The position numbers and the translations under genes were made by a program. DNA of 19,143 nucleotides from an uncultured Muribaculaceae bacterium. Its GTDB lineage: Bacteria > Bacteroidota > Bacteroidia > Bacteroidales > Muribaculaceae. Each line of letters starts with the position of its first letter. Within the stretch, counting starts at the first letter, position 1. Where the stretch lies: NCBI GenBank assembly GCA_905207535.1, contig CAJLLX010000023.1:1-19143 (forward strand), written 5' to 3'. Positions 6,003 to 13,636 of this stretch are shown in pieces. Under the pieces are notes generated by a model, which made no database searches, was not told the origin of the DNA, and worked only from the letters and a program-made list of their open reading frames with translations.

Positions 6003-6602
6003 CTAAGCGTCGGGGAGGAGGGAGACACCTGCGATGGAGGCGAGGCGCGAGGTTAGGGCCGGGGCTTCGTCGGCGCGGACGCTGAGGGTCATGGTGCAGG
6101 TGTTGTCAAACTGCTGGGAAAGGATAGAGACGCCGGGCGTTTTGGCCAGGCGCATCACCTCGTTCATCGACAGATAGGGGAAAGTGAAGGTGACTGTGGC
6201 CATGTCGTGACATTCTATGATGTCGGCTGCCGAGAGGGCTTCGCGCGCAGCCTCGCGATAGGCGACGATGAGGCCCGAGGTGCCCAGCTTGATACCTCCG
6301 AAATAGCGGACCACTACTATGACGATGTCGGTGAGTCCGAAGGAGTTGATTTGTCCGAGAATCGGTTTACCGGCGGTGCCTGACGGCTCGCCGTTGTCGT
6401 TTGACATGTACTCGGTGCGTGCAGCCCCGATCATGTAAGCCCAGCACACATGGCGGGCGTCGCAATATTTGTTGGTGTAATCCTTGACGATGGCCTTGGC
6501 CTCGGCGGCCGACTTCACCGGATGTGCAAAAGCCAGAAACCGGCTCATTTTCTCGCGGTAGGAGCCTTCGGAAGGGGCTGATATGGTGTGAAAAGTGTCC
6601 AA
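6003..6602 (-). CDS. yigZ: YigZ/IMPACT family protein
   Basis: A 199-residue protein with the N-terminal IMPACT (UPF0029) domain: APSEGSYREKMSRFLAFAHPV, ARHVCWAYMIG, then the highly conserved NDNGEPSGTAGKPIL (about 68-82) and VVVRYFGGIKLGTSGLI (about 96-112), followed by a C-terminal domain of the DUF1949 type. Cellular role in bacteria is unsettled; eukaryotic IMPACT binds GCN1. The start is a TTG at 6602, because the conserved N terminus (DTFHTISAPSEG) has no ATG and a stop codon lies only 12 bases upstream in frame; the first internal ATG would drop about 18 conserved residues. It follows the 6615-7472 gene by 12 bases in a two-gene minus-strand operon. Confidence 0.92.
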   Translation of the reverse strand: MDTFHTISAPSEGSYREKMSRFLAFAHPVKSAAEAKAIVKDYTNKYCDARHVCWAYMIGAARTEYMSNDNGEPSGTAGKPILGQINSFGLTDIVIVVVRYFGGIKLGTSGLIVAYREAAREALSAADIIECHDMATVTFTFPYLSMNEVMRLAKTPGVSILSQQFDNTCTMTLSVRADEAPALTSRLASIAGVSLLPDA

Positions 6603-6614
6603 TGAAGCAGGTGT

Positions 6615-7472
6615 TTAGATGTTGGGAAGCGATCCTCGGGGAAAAGCGTCGATGAAAGAGCCGGGAGTGGCGTTGATGATGGTGGCGCCGACGGAGGCGG
6701 CATAGCGGGCGATGGTGTGGTAGGATGCGAAGGCTATGGAGAAGCTGCGGAGGATCTCGTGGATGCGCACATGATGGTATGTGGCCGAGATGCGCTGCTT
6801 CTCGTGGGTGTTGTCAGCGTAGAAATGAGGCTGCACGGAGACCACATGGTTTTCGTCGTCGACAGAGAGCGTGCGGGTCCAGGTGTGGTCGGCTCCTACG
6901 ACATAGATCGTGCGGTAGCCGAGCCAGAGAGCGATCATCAGCGAGGGGATGAGCACATTGCGCGGCCGCGGCATCCCCCACTGCATGTCGAAAGCCTTCC
7001 GCTCGAGCGCCGGGAAACTCTCAAAGGCGAGGAAAGGGAAAGTGGCTACAGTGAGCGTGGCTGAGGATGCGAGCTGCTCCGGCATTCGGGTGCCGCGCGG
7101 CACGAAAAGCGTCATCGGCCAGTCGGCGCGGGCTATGGAGGCGATGAGCGATGCCACATTGGGGTCGGAGCTGTTGCCGAAGAAGTGCGGATCGGCCAGC
7201 ACATAGTAGCGCGGGCGTATGGTGGCGAACTCCGGCGCGTTGGCGGCAAAATTTACCGCCAGGGTGTCGGAGCGGCGGAGCAGCTCGATGTCGCGGGTGA
7301 TATTGTCGCGCAACGAAGGGCCGTTGGCCATGACTAGGAGCGGCCTGTCGGGGGGAGCGCAGGGGCGGATACGACGTCCGCGCGGGGCGAGCGCAGCCTT
7401 GACAAGCGATTTGGCTGTGGCTCCGGTCAGCGAAGCTGCGGAGGCAATCCGGTCGGAAAACGATTGTGGCAT
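6615..7472 (-). CDS. Rossmann-like protein resembling MptE/DUF115 or GT42 sialyltransferase-like enzymes
   Basis: A 285-residue soluble protein; the first 40 residues are basic and poorly conserved in appearance. Seen motifs: PLLVMANGPSLRDN (44-57, nucleotide-binding-like loop with GPSL), DTLAVNFAANAPEF (69-82), RPRYYVLADPHFF (86-98), then LIPSLMIALWLGYRTIYVVGADHTW, a segment with THEKQRISATYHHVRIHEIL, and the C-terminal NATPGSFIDAFPRG. The NGPSL start, the IALWLGY-IYVVGAD strand and the last NATPGSF element are arranged as in DUF115/MptE-like proteins and in Campylobacter CMP-sialic-acid transferases of family GT42. I cannot separate these by eye. It starts at an ATG 28 bases from a likely minus-strand promoter and is cotranscribed with yigZ. 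Confidence 0.6.
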   Translation of the reverse strand: MPQSFSDRIASAASLTGATAKSLVKAALAPRGRRIRPCAPPDRPLLVMANGPSLRDNITRDIELLRRSDTLAVNFAANAPEFATIRPRYYVLADPHFFGNSSDPNVASLIASIARADWPMTLFVPRGTRMPEQLASSATLTVATFPFLAFESFPALERKAFDMQWGMPRPRNVLIPSLMIALWLGYRTIYVVGADHTWTRTLSVDDENHVVSVQPHFYADNTHEKQRISATYHHVRIHEILRSFSIAFASYHTIARYAASVGATIINATPGSFIDAFPRGSLPNI

Positions 7473-7506
7473 CGGCAGATGGTAGCGGGATTATTCGATT
7501 ATTGCA

Positions 7507-7538
7507 CAAAATTACAAAAAATGGAGTAGAATGTGCAA
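7507..7538 (-). promoter_or_regulatory. Promoter for the minus-strand MptE-like/yigZ unit
   Basis: Read on the minus strand, TAATTTTG lies at 7514-7507, an exact TAnnTTTG match, with TTG at 7538-7536 21 bases upstream. Transcription would start near 7500, leaving about 28 bases before the ATG at 7472. Confidence 0.7.
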
Positions 7539-7604
7539 CCGCGAGTGAGAATATGCGAAAATGAGAGCGGCGTCGCGCGCGAAACGGGAAGATTTTATAG
7601 CATA

Positions 7605-7639
7605 TTTGGCCGAAAAAAGGGAATTATTGATTAATTTTG
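7605..7639 (+). promoter_or_regulatory. Promoter for the large + strand array starting with the glsA-like gene
   Basis: TAATTTTG at 7632-7639 matches TAnnTTTG; TTTG at 7605-7608 is the likely -33 element, 23 bases upstream, a little wide. Transcription would start near 7646. This position leaves too short a leader for an ATG at 7653 and supports the ATG at 7677. It is back to back with the minus-strand promoter at 7507-7538. Confidence 0.65.
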
Positions 7640-7676
7640 CGGATGTGCCGCGATGAAATCGCGCCGATATCCGATA

Positions 7677-8600
7677 ATGAAAGAACCATCAGCAGTACGA
7701 ATAGATGTGGACGGGGTGTTGCGTGCGCGTGTACCCGGAGTGTACCGCTACATGCCCCGTTTCCTTATCCGCAAGATAGAGAAGCTGATACGTCAGGACG
7801 AGCTCAACCGCCTTCTGGAGGCCAACTCCGGGAAGGAGGGCGCGGAGTTTTGCCGGGGCGTGCTGCAGACGCTCGATGTGGAGCTGCATGTGCGCCACGG
7901 CGAGCGGATGCCGCAAGCGAGCGATTCCCGCGTGGTATTCGTGTGCAATCACCCCTTGGGAGGCCTCGACGGGATGGCGCTCATCGATATGGTGAGCCGC
8001 TATTACGGCGGCCGTCAGGTGTGGTTTGTGGTCAACGATCTGCTGATGGCCGTGAAGCCTCTGGAGAGCGTGTTTCTGCCGATCAACAAGCACGGCCGGC
8101 AGAGCCGCGGCAGCTCCGAGCGGATGGAGGAGACCTTTGCCGGCGACGATCCCATCATCATCTTCCCCGCCGGGCTCTGCTCGCGCTACCGCCGTGTGAA
8201 TCTCGATGGCGAGGAGCATAAGATGGTGTGCGATCTCGGATGGCGCAAAAGTTTCGTGAACCGGTGCATCAAATACCACCGCGATGTGGTGCCTCTGTAT
8301 TTCAGCGGCGAAAACTCGCGCGACTTTTACCGCAAAGCCAATCTGCGCAAGCGGCTCGGGATAAAGCTGAATGTGGAGATGGTGCTGTTGCCGCGCGAGA
8401 TGATCGACGCCGGCGGCAAGCGGTTCACCGTCACCGTGGGCCGGCGCCACGACTGGCGCACTCTGCGGGGAGGCAGCGAAGCACAGGCCACGGCCGATGC
8501 CTTCTTCCGGGAGGTGTACGCGCTGAGGCTGGAGAAGGGGGAAGCGGAGACTTTGCCACCCGTAGCCGACGAAGCCTCGGGGGCAACAACTAACAAGTAA
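7677..8600 (+). CDS. glsA: PlsC-like O-acyltransferase, GlsA-like (glycine/ornithine lipid synthesis)
   Basis: About 307 residues from ATG 7677. An upstream in-frame ATG at 7653 is less likely: it lies about 8 bases from the predicted transcript start and inside a GCGAT-GAA-ATCGC hairpin. The enzyme shows acyltransferase blocks: VVFVCNHPLGGLDGMALIDM (active-site His then Asp, spaced HX5D, not the classical HX4D), LLMAVKPLESVFLPINKHGR, and FPAGLCSRYRR in place of the FPEGTRS block, then VVPLYFSGENSRDFYRKANLRKRLGI. Bacteroidetes relatives are annotated as hemolysin-like and include GlsA of Bacteroides thetaiotaomicron, which O-acylates N-acyl glycine. The adjoining GNAT-like gene strongly supports this pairing. 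It probably acts at the cytoplasmic membrane. The precise amino acid head group is not readable here. Confidence 0.8.
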   Translation: MKEPSAVRIDVDGVLRARVPGVYRYMPRFLIRKIEKLIRQDELNRLLEANSGKEGAEFCRGVLQTLDVELHVRHGERMPQASDSRVVFVCNHPLGGLDGMALIDMVSRYYGGRQVWFVVNDLLMAVKPLESVFLPINKHGRQSRGSSERMEETFAGDDPIIIFPAGLCSRYRRVNLDGEEHKMVCDLGWRKSFVNRCIKYHRDVVPLYFSGENSRDFYRKANLRKRLGIKLNVEMVLLPREMIDAGGKRFTVTVGRRHDWRTLRGGSEAQATADAFFREVYALRLEKGEAETLPPVADEASGATTNK

Positions 8601-8617
8601 CTTCCAACAACTGAGAT

Positions 8618-9565
8618 ATGTCGCAAAAGATCATAGACCCGGTGGATGTGGAGGCCATAAAGGCCGAGCTGACAGCTGACACATTCCTGAGAAGGACCAA
8701 CAAGGGAAACAACGAAATATACGTGGTGGATGCACATCATGCACCCGCCACGATGCGCGAGATAGGACGTCTGCGCGAGATAGCATTTCGCACCGCCGGC
8801 GGAGGCACGGGCAAGGACTGCGACATCGACCGCTACGACCTCATGGAGCCTCCCTGCCGTCAGCTGATAGTGTGGGACCCCGAGGAGGAAAACATCTTAG
8901 GCGGTTACCGCTTCATCCTTGGCAAGGATATACATATCGAACCCGACGGCTCGCCGAGGATTGCCACCTCGCATATGTTCAGTTTCTCCGACCGGTTCAT
9001 GCGCGAATATCTACCGCAGACCATAGAACTCGGGCGCTCGTTCGTAAGGCTGGAATATCAGTCGTCGAAAGCGGGCGCGAAGGCGATTTTCGCCCTCGAC
9101 AATCTTTGGGACGGCCTCGGAGCCCTTACAGTGCTGCATCCTGAGATCAAATATCTCTTCGGGAAGTTCACGATGTATCCGAGCTACAACCGCGAGTGCC
9201 GCAACATGCTGCTCTACTTCCTCAACAAGCATTTCCCCGATCCCGACCATCTTGCCCACCCCTTCCATCCGCTGGTGACGGGTGGCGACATAGATAAATT
9301 TGCCCATACACTGACAAGCGACGACTTCAAGGAGGATTACCGTGTGCTCAACGCCTTCGTGCGCGAGCACGGCATCAACATACCGCCGTTGGTCAACGCC
9401 TACATGAGCCTGTCGCCCACGATGAGGATCTTCGGCACCGCCATCAACGACGAATTTGGCAACGTGGAGGAGACCGGCATCTTCCTGGTGATCGACGAGA
9501 TCTTAGAGGAGAAAAAACAGCGTCATGTGGCCACATATCATGCCGACGGGCATGCAGATTTCTAA
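8618..9565 (+). CDS. glsB: GNAT-like N-acyltransferase, GlsB/OlsB-like
   Basis: A 315-residue protein. The core between about 45 and 180 has the order of the hemolysin-like acyltransferase domain (PF13444 type): TMREIGRLREIAFRTAGGG, CDIDRYDLMEPPCRQLIVWD, NILGGYRFILG, then the ELGRSFVRLEYQ strand/helix. The C-terminal half (NLWDGLGALTVLHPEIKYLFGKF and beyond) is the usual family extension. These enzymes transfer a 3-hydroxyacyl group from acyl carrier protein to the amino group of glycine or ornithine, the first step to the lipid that the preceding PlsC-like gene then O-acylates. In Bacteroides the two genes are adjacent, as here (17 bases apart). It is followed 6 bases later by the Wzi-like gene. 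Head-group specificity is inferred, not seen. Confidence 0.82.
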   Translation: MSQKIIDPVDVEAIKAELTADTFLRRTNKGNNEIYVVDAHHAPATMREIGRLREIAFRTAGGGTGKDCDIDRYDLMEPPCRQLIVWDPEEENILGGYRFILGKDIHIEPDGSPRIATSHMFSFSDRFMREYLPQTIELGRSFVRLEYQSSKAGAKAIFALDNLWDGLGALTVLHPEIKYLFGKFTMYPSYNRECRNMLLYFLNKHFPDPDHLAHPFHPLVTGGDIDKFAHTLTSDDFKEDYRVLNAFVREHGINIPPLVNAYMSLSPTMRIFGTAINDEFGNVEETGIFLVIDEILEEKKQRHVATYHADGHADF

Positions 9566-9571
9566 AATACC

Positions 9572-11122
9572 ATGAAAAAGAGCACAAGAGCATGGCACGT
9601 AGTGCTGAGGCCGGCGCTTGCCGCCGCAGCCATTGCCGCAACGGCTGCGATGAGCGCCGAAGTGCCCGTCAGCTATCAGGCAGAACTGACAGTCAATGCC
9701 GGAGGTGGCGAATTCACCCCTTACTACATGACCGCCAACAATCACGGCGTGCTCACTCAGAGCAAGAACGCCCTGCTGCGCGCCTCGGCATGGAAAGAGA
9801 CCGAGCGCGACAGGAGATTCAGCTACGGATTCGGCATCGACCTCGTGGGAGGGTGGGGCAGTAGCGTCGATTATCTGCACAGCAACACCGTGGCAAAGGG
9901 GGAGAGCAACACTGTGGGCACTCCCGGCCGTGCACCATCGAGATTCTGGATACAGCAACTCTACGGCGAGGTGAAATACCGCGGAGTGTTTCTTACCGCC
10001 GGACTGAAACAGCACGGCTCGGCGCTGCTCAATCAGCGCCTGTCGAGCGGCGACCTCGTGGAGAGCGGCAACTCAAGGCCGATACCCGAGGTGCGCGTCG
10101 GATTCATGGATTTTCAGGATATCCCCTTTACCCGGGGGTGGCTGCAGATACAGGGAGAGGTGGCCTACGGCAAACTGACCGACAACAAGTGGCAGCGCGA
10201 GCACTACAATTATCTGGGATATCACCTCAATCAGGGAGCGCTTTACACCTATAAGCGGTGCTACTTCCGCACCAATCCTCAGCAACCGCTGTCGGCGACA
10301 TTCGGCATGCAGCTCGCCGGCATGTTTGGCGGCGAAACCAAGTGGTACCGCAACGGAGTGCTGATACAGCAGCGGAAATTTTCCAAGGGTGTGAAGCAGT
10401 TTTTCAAAATGTTTCTCCCCACCGAGAGCGGTACGTCATTTTACACCGGCAGCACCCTCGGGTCGTGGGATGTGATGTTCCGATATCGTCTGCCCAACGA
10501 CTACGACCTCAAGGCATATTTCCAGAAACCCTTCGAGGACGGTTCTGGCATCGGCTTCCTCAACGGTTGGGACGGAGTGTGGGGCCTTGAACTTAACACC
10601 AACAGCCGCGGACCGGTGAGCGGCGTTGTGGTGGAGTATCTCGACTTCACCAATCAGAGCGGCCCGATGCACTGGGATCCCGACGACACACCGGGAGCCG
10701 GGATAAAAGGACGTGCCGAAGGTGCCGACGACTATTACAACAATCACGAATTTAATTCGTATGCCTACTACGGCATGGCGATAGGCACCCCCTTCATGGT
10801 GTCGCCGATTTACAACACCGACGGCTGGCCCGCCTTCCTTTATAATCGTATGCGCGGCTTCCACGTCGGCGTGGAGGGTGAGATAGTGCCGGGCGTGGAC
10901 TATCGTGTGCTCGGCGGCTACCGGCGCAGCTGGGGCACCGGCTACATCCCTCTGATAGAGCCGAAAAGCGATACATCGGTGATGGCCGAGGTGACATGGC
11001 AACCCGAAAAGGTGAAAGGCCTGTCGCTGAAAGTGCAGGCCGGTCTCGACCACGGCAAGCTGATGGGCGACAACGCCGGCGGATGCCTGACCGTAAGATA
11101 TACAGGCGACTTCAAACTGTAG
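9572..11122 (+). CDS. Wzi-family outer-membrane capsule assembly protein
   Basis: A 516-residue secreted protein. Residues 1-29 form a signal peptide (basic MKKSTRAWHVVLRPALA, a hydrophobic Ala-rich stretch, likely cut near AMSA). The rest has alternating amphipathic strands rich in Tyr, Trp and Gly as in a beta barrel, with Bacteroidetes Wzi (PF14052-like) elements YYMTANNHG, KQHGSALLNQRLSSGDLVESGNSRPIPEVRVGF and IPFTRGWLQIQGEVAYGKL. Wzi of Escherichia coli is an 18-strand outer-membrane lectin that anchors capsule; Bacteroidetes homologues are less studied and longer. The position between lipid and nonulosonate genes fits a surface-polysaccharide role. It is separated from its neighbours by 6 and 4 bases. 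Confidence 0.85.
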   Translation: MKKSTRAWHVVLRPALAAAAIAATAAMSAEVPVSYQAELTVNAGGGEFTPYYMTANNHGVLTQSKNALLRASAWKETERDRRFSYGFGIDLVGGWGSSVDYLHSNTVAKGESNTVGTPGRAPSRFWIQQLYGEVKYRGVFLTAGLKQHGSALLNQRLSSGDLVESGNSRPIPEVRVGFMDFQDIPFTRGWLQIQGEVAYGKLTDNKWQREHYNYLGYHLNQGALYTYKRCYFRTNPQQPLSATFGMQLAGMFGGETKWYRNGVLIQQRKFSKGVKQFFKMFLPTESGTSFYTGSTLGSWDVMFRYRLPNDYDLKAYFQKPFEDGSGIGFLNGWDGVWGLELNTNSRGPVSGVVVEYLDFTNQSGPMHWDPDDTPGAGIKGRAEGADDYYNNHEFNSYAYYGMAIGTPFMVSPIYNTDGWPAFLYNRMRGFHVGVEGEIVPGVDYRVLGGYRRSWGTGYIPLIEPKSDTSVMAEVTWQPEKVKGLSLKVQAGLDHGKLMGDNAGGCLTVRYTGDFKL

Positions 11123-11126
11123 TAGT

Positions 11127-11603
11127 ATGGGAAAAACGATTAGAAAAATATATGCGGCCCTGATCTGCGCGGCGCTGTTGGTGCTGGCCGGGAGCTGCAC
11201 ACGCAACAACGGCGACATCGGACCTTGGTTCGGCACCTGGCATCTGACAGCCATCGAGACCGACGGCACTCCCGACGCCGACTATGAGGAGAATATCTTC
11301 TGGAAATTCCAAAACGATGTGCTCCAGCTCACCATGGTGCCCGTCGACGAGCCCGGCAACCATGAGACCACCAAGCGATTCGGCACATGGGCCGAGGAGC
11401 AGGGCAATCTCCAGCTGTGCTTCGCCTACAAGAGCGACAGCGACCCCGAGGGGTGGATGTTTCACCCCTTTGAAGAACTTCACTTGCCCTACGGAGGGAC
11501 AGTGACGCTGCAGATTGTCAAGCGACCGGGCCGCGAGGCTGTGCTCCAATATGCCTCGGAAGATGGGAAAACGTATACATACCGACTTAAAAAACAGGGC
11601 TGA
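11127..11603 (+). CDS. Lipocalin-like lipoprotein (DUF4847-like)
   Basis: A 158-residue protein with a lipoprotein signal: basic start MGKTIRKIYA, hydrophobic core, and LVLAGSC with the lipidated Cys at 24. The mature part begins with a Trp-rich strand pattern, DIGPWFGTWHLTAIETDG, followed by alternating strands (WKFQNDVLQLTMV, KRFGTWAEEQGNLQLCFAY, TVTLQIVKRPGREAVLQY), resembling small lipocalin-type lipoproteins of Bacteroides (DUF4847/DUF4488 class). Ligand and role are unknown. I see no run of acidic residues just after the Cys, so surface export is not indicated. It begins 4 bases after the Wzi-like stop, so the two are likely translated and used together at the envelope. Confidence 0.75.
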   Translation: MGKTIRKIYAALICAALLVLAGSCTRNNGDIGPWFGTWHLTAIETDGTPDADYEENIFWKFQNDVLQLTMVPVDEPGNHETTKRFGTWAEEQGNLQLCFAYKSDSDPEGWMFHPFEELHLPYGGTVTLQIVKRPGREAVLQYASEDGKTYTYRLKKQG

Positions 11604-11633
11604 CGCAATTGCAGCCGTCATATACAGATAATT

Positions 11634-12623
11634 ATGGCACGAGAGATAAAAAAAGCACTGGTGACAGGCGCCGACGGATTCATCGGATCGCACCTTGTGG
11701 ATCTGCTGCTGTCGAAAGGTATAAAAGTGAGGGCTCTGAGCCAGTACAACTCATTCAACAACTGGGGATGGCTCGAAGGCAATCACCACGAGAATCTGGA
11801 AGTGGTGTGCGGCGATGTGCGCGATGCCGCCTTCTGCCGGCATATCACCGAAGGGGTGGACACAGTGTTTCACCTCGCCGCGCTGATTGCTATACCTTAC
11901 AGCTATGTGGCGCCGGAGAGCTACGTTGACACAAATGTGAAGGGGACGCTCAACATGTGCCAGGCGGCGCTCGACATGGGTGTGGAGCGGCTCATCGTGA
12001 CCTCCACCTCCGAGGTCTACGGCACAGCACAGTATGTGCCCATCGACGAGAAGCACCCGCGCCAGCCTCAGTCGCCCTACTCGGCCACCAAAATCGGCGC
12101 CGACGCCATTGCCAAGAGTTTCTACAATGCCTTCGGACTGCCCGTGGTGATAGCACGCCCATTCAACACCTACGGACCGCGACAGAGCGCTCGCGCCATC
12201 ATCCCCACCATCATCACCCAGATAGCCAACGGCGAGCGGGAGATAAAGGTGGGCGACCTCACACCGACTCGCGACTTCAACTTCGTCACCGACACCTGCC
12301 GCGGATTCCTGGCCCTTGCACAGGCCGAGGGGGTGGAAGGTGAGGAGATCAACATCGCCACCGGCACCGAAGTGACCATGGCCGACACACTGAAGATGAT
12401 AGCCGAGGTGATGGGCGCCGACGTGACCTATGTAGTAGACCCCGAGCGACTGCGCCCGGGCAAGAGCGAGGTGTTCCGTCTCTGCGGCGACAACCGCAAG
12501 ATCACCACGCTCACCGACTGGCGTCCGGAGGTGGATCTGCGCGAAGGGCTCCGGCGGACTGCCGAGTGGTTCGCCAATCCCGACAATCTGCGACGTTACA
12601 AATGGAACATCTATAACCGCTGA
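11634..12623 (+). CDS. legB: LegB-like NAD-dependent sugar 4,6-dehydratase
   Basis: A 329-residue extended SDR enzyme. It has VTGADGFIGSHL (GxxGxxG, residues 10-21), the family-typical YNSFNNWGWLEG (38-49), GDVRDAAF, HLAALIAIPYSYVAPESYVDTNVKGTLN, the active-site TSTSEVYG (123-130), YSATK (149-153), RPFNTYGPRQSARA and PTRDFNFVTDT. This pattern is that of LegB-type NDP-GlcNAc 4,6-dehydratases, which make the 4-keto-6-deoxy sugar for legionaminic acid and related nonulosonates. A NeuB-like gene two genes downstream fits. It is preceded by a 30-base gap and followed by a 17-base gap. The next pathway enzymes (aminotransferase, acetyltransferase, hydrolase) are not present, so the final product is uncertain. 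Confidence 0.85.
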   Translation: MAREIKKALVTGADGFIGSHLVDLLLSKGIKVRALSQYNSFNNWGWLEGNHHENLEVVCGDVRDAAFCRHITEGVDTVFHLAALIAIPYSYVAPESYVDTNVKGTLNMCQAALDMGVERLIVTSTSEVYGTAQYVPIDEKHPRQPQSPYSATKIGADAIAKSFYNAFGLPVVIARPFNTYGPRQSARAIIPTIITQIANGEREIKVGDLTPTRDFNFVTDTCRGFLALAQAEGVEGEEINIATGTEVTMADTLKMIAEVMGADVTYVVDPERLRPGKSEVFRLCGDNRKITTLTDWRPEVDLREGLRRTAEWFANPDNLRRYKWNIYNR

Positions 12624-12640
12624 CACCCTATCCAAATGAT

Positions 12641-13636
12641 ATGCGACAGATCGTAAACATACTTTTTCTCGGGGGCGCCAAGCGCGTGGCCATGGGACGC
12701 CTCTTCAAGGAGGCCGGCCGAAAGATGGGACTCGAGGTGCAGCTTTTCTCCTACGAGCTCAACTCGCAGGTGCCTGTGGCCGAGGTGGCGACCGTGATCG
12801 AGGGACGCCGCTGGCGCGACGACGACCTCATGGATGACCTGCACCGCACCGTTGCCGAAAATTCCATCGATATCATCATACCGTTTGTCGATCCCGCCGT
12901 GGAGGTGGCGGCACGATACTGTGCCGGCAATCCCGACGTGTGGACCCCCTGCCGCAACGGCGAGCTGGCCGAACTGATGTTTGACAAAGTTGCGGCCGAC
13001 GACGCTTTCCGCGAGATCGGTGTGCCCTTGCCGCGCAACGCCGCCCTGGAGCATATAGGCGGTGAGGTGATATGCAAACCGCGCCACGGCTCGGCCTCGA
13101 AGGGGATCAGAGTGTGCGACGAAGAGGAGTTCGAGCAGATGTGCAGCCGCGGCGAGAGCGCCGACTACCTCTGTCAGGAGTATGTGGCTGAAAGAGAAGA
13201 GTATACCGTAGATTGCTATGTGGCCATGAAGGGCAATGTGGTGTGCACCGTGCCCCGCCGCCGCCTCGAAGTTGCCGGAGGAGAGGTGGTTACCACCATG
13301 ACCATGGCCGACAGCGACGTGGAGGCCCTCAGCTACAAAGTGCTCAATGATCTCGACCTGCGCGGACCGGTGACCATACAGTATCTGCGCGACCGCCGCG
13401 ACGGGAGGCTTATGCTAATGGAGGTGAACCCGCGCCTCGGCGGTGGAGCGGTATGCGCCGTGTATGCCGGTGCCGATATCCCCGGCTTCATACTGCGCGA
13501 CTGGCACGAAGGGCATGTGGAGCGGTGCGACGATTGGAAGCCCGGAGTGAAGATATGCCGCTACTTTCAGGACGTGGTGTTTATGCCCGGGAGTGACAAA
13601 CTCTCGCCAAGGCCCGGAAAATCTGAAAATGAATAA
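12641..13636 (+). CDS. ATP-grasp enzyme of unknown substrate, linked to nonulosonate genes
   Basis: A 331-residue protein with a PylC/carbamoyl-phosphate-synthase-like plan. The N-terminal Rossmann-like part has ILFLGGAKRVAMGR and IDIIIPFVDPAVEVAARY. The ATP-grasp core has GVPLPRNAALEHIGGEVICKPRHGSASKGIRV (ATP-binding lysine and glycine-rich loop), YLCQEYVAEREEYTVDCYVAM, and LMLMEVNPRLGGGAVCAVYAGAD with the metal-binding E-x-N-x-R. Such enzymes activate a carboxylate by phosphorylation and join it to an amine or thiol. It overlaps the neuB start by one base (TAATG junction), so coupling with neuB is tight. Natural guesses are that it attaches an amino acid or carboxylate to a sugar or nonulosonate; this is inference. 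Domain confidence is high, role unknown. Confidence 0.85.
   Translation: MRQIVNILFLGGAKRVAMGRLFKEAGRKMGLEVQLFSYELNSQVPVAEVATVIEGRRWRDDDLMDDLHRTVAENSIDIIIPFVDPAVEVAARYCAGNPDVWTPCRNGELAELMFDKVAADDAFREIGVPLPRNAALEHIGGEVICKPRHGSASKGIRVCDEEEFEQMCSRGESADYLCQEYVAEREEYTVDCYVAMKGNVVCTVPRRRLEVAGGEVVTTMTMADSDVEALSYKVLNDLDLRGPVTIQYLRDRRDGRLMLMEVNPRLGGGAVCAVYAGADIPGFILRDWHEGHVERCDDWKPGVKICRYFQDVVFMPGSDKLSPRPGKSENE

Noticed and set aside
7653..7676. Longer start for the glsA-like gene at ATG 7653
   Set aside because: It would lie about 8 bases from the predicted transcription start and sits inside a 5-bp hairpin; ATG 7677 fits better.
10436..11269. 277-codon minus-strand frame opposite the Wzi-like gene and lipoprotein start
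   Set aside because: It is antisense to two supported genes and has no motif of its own.
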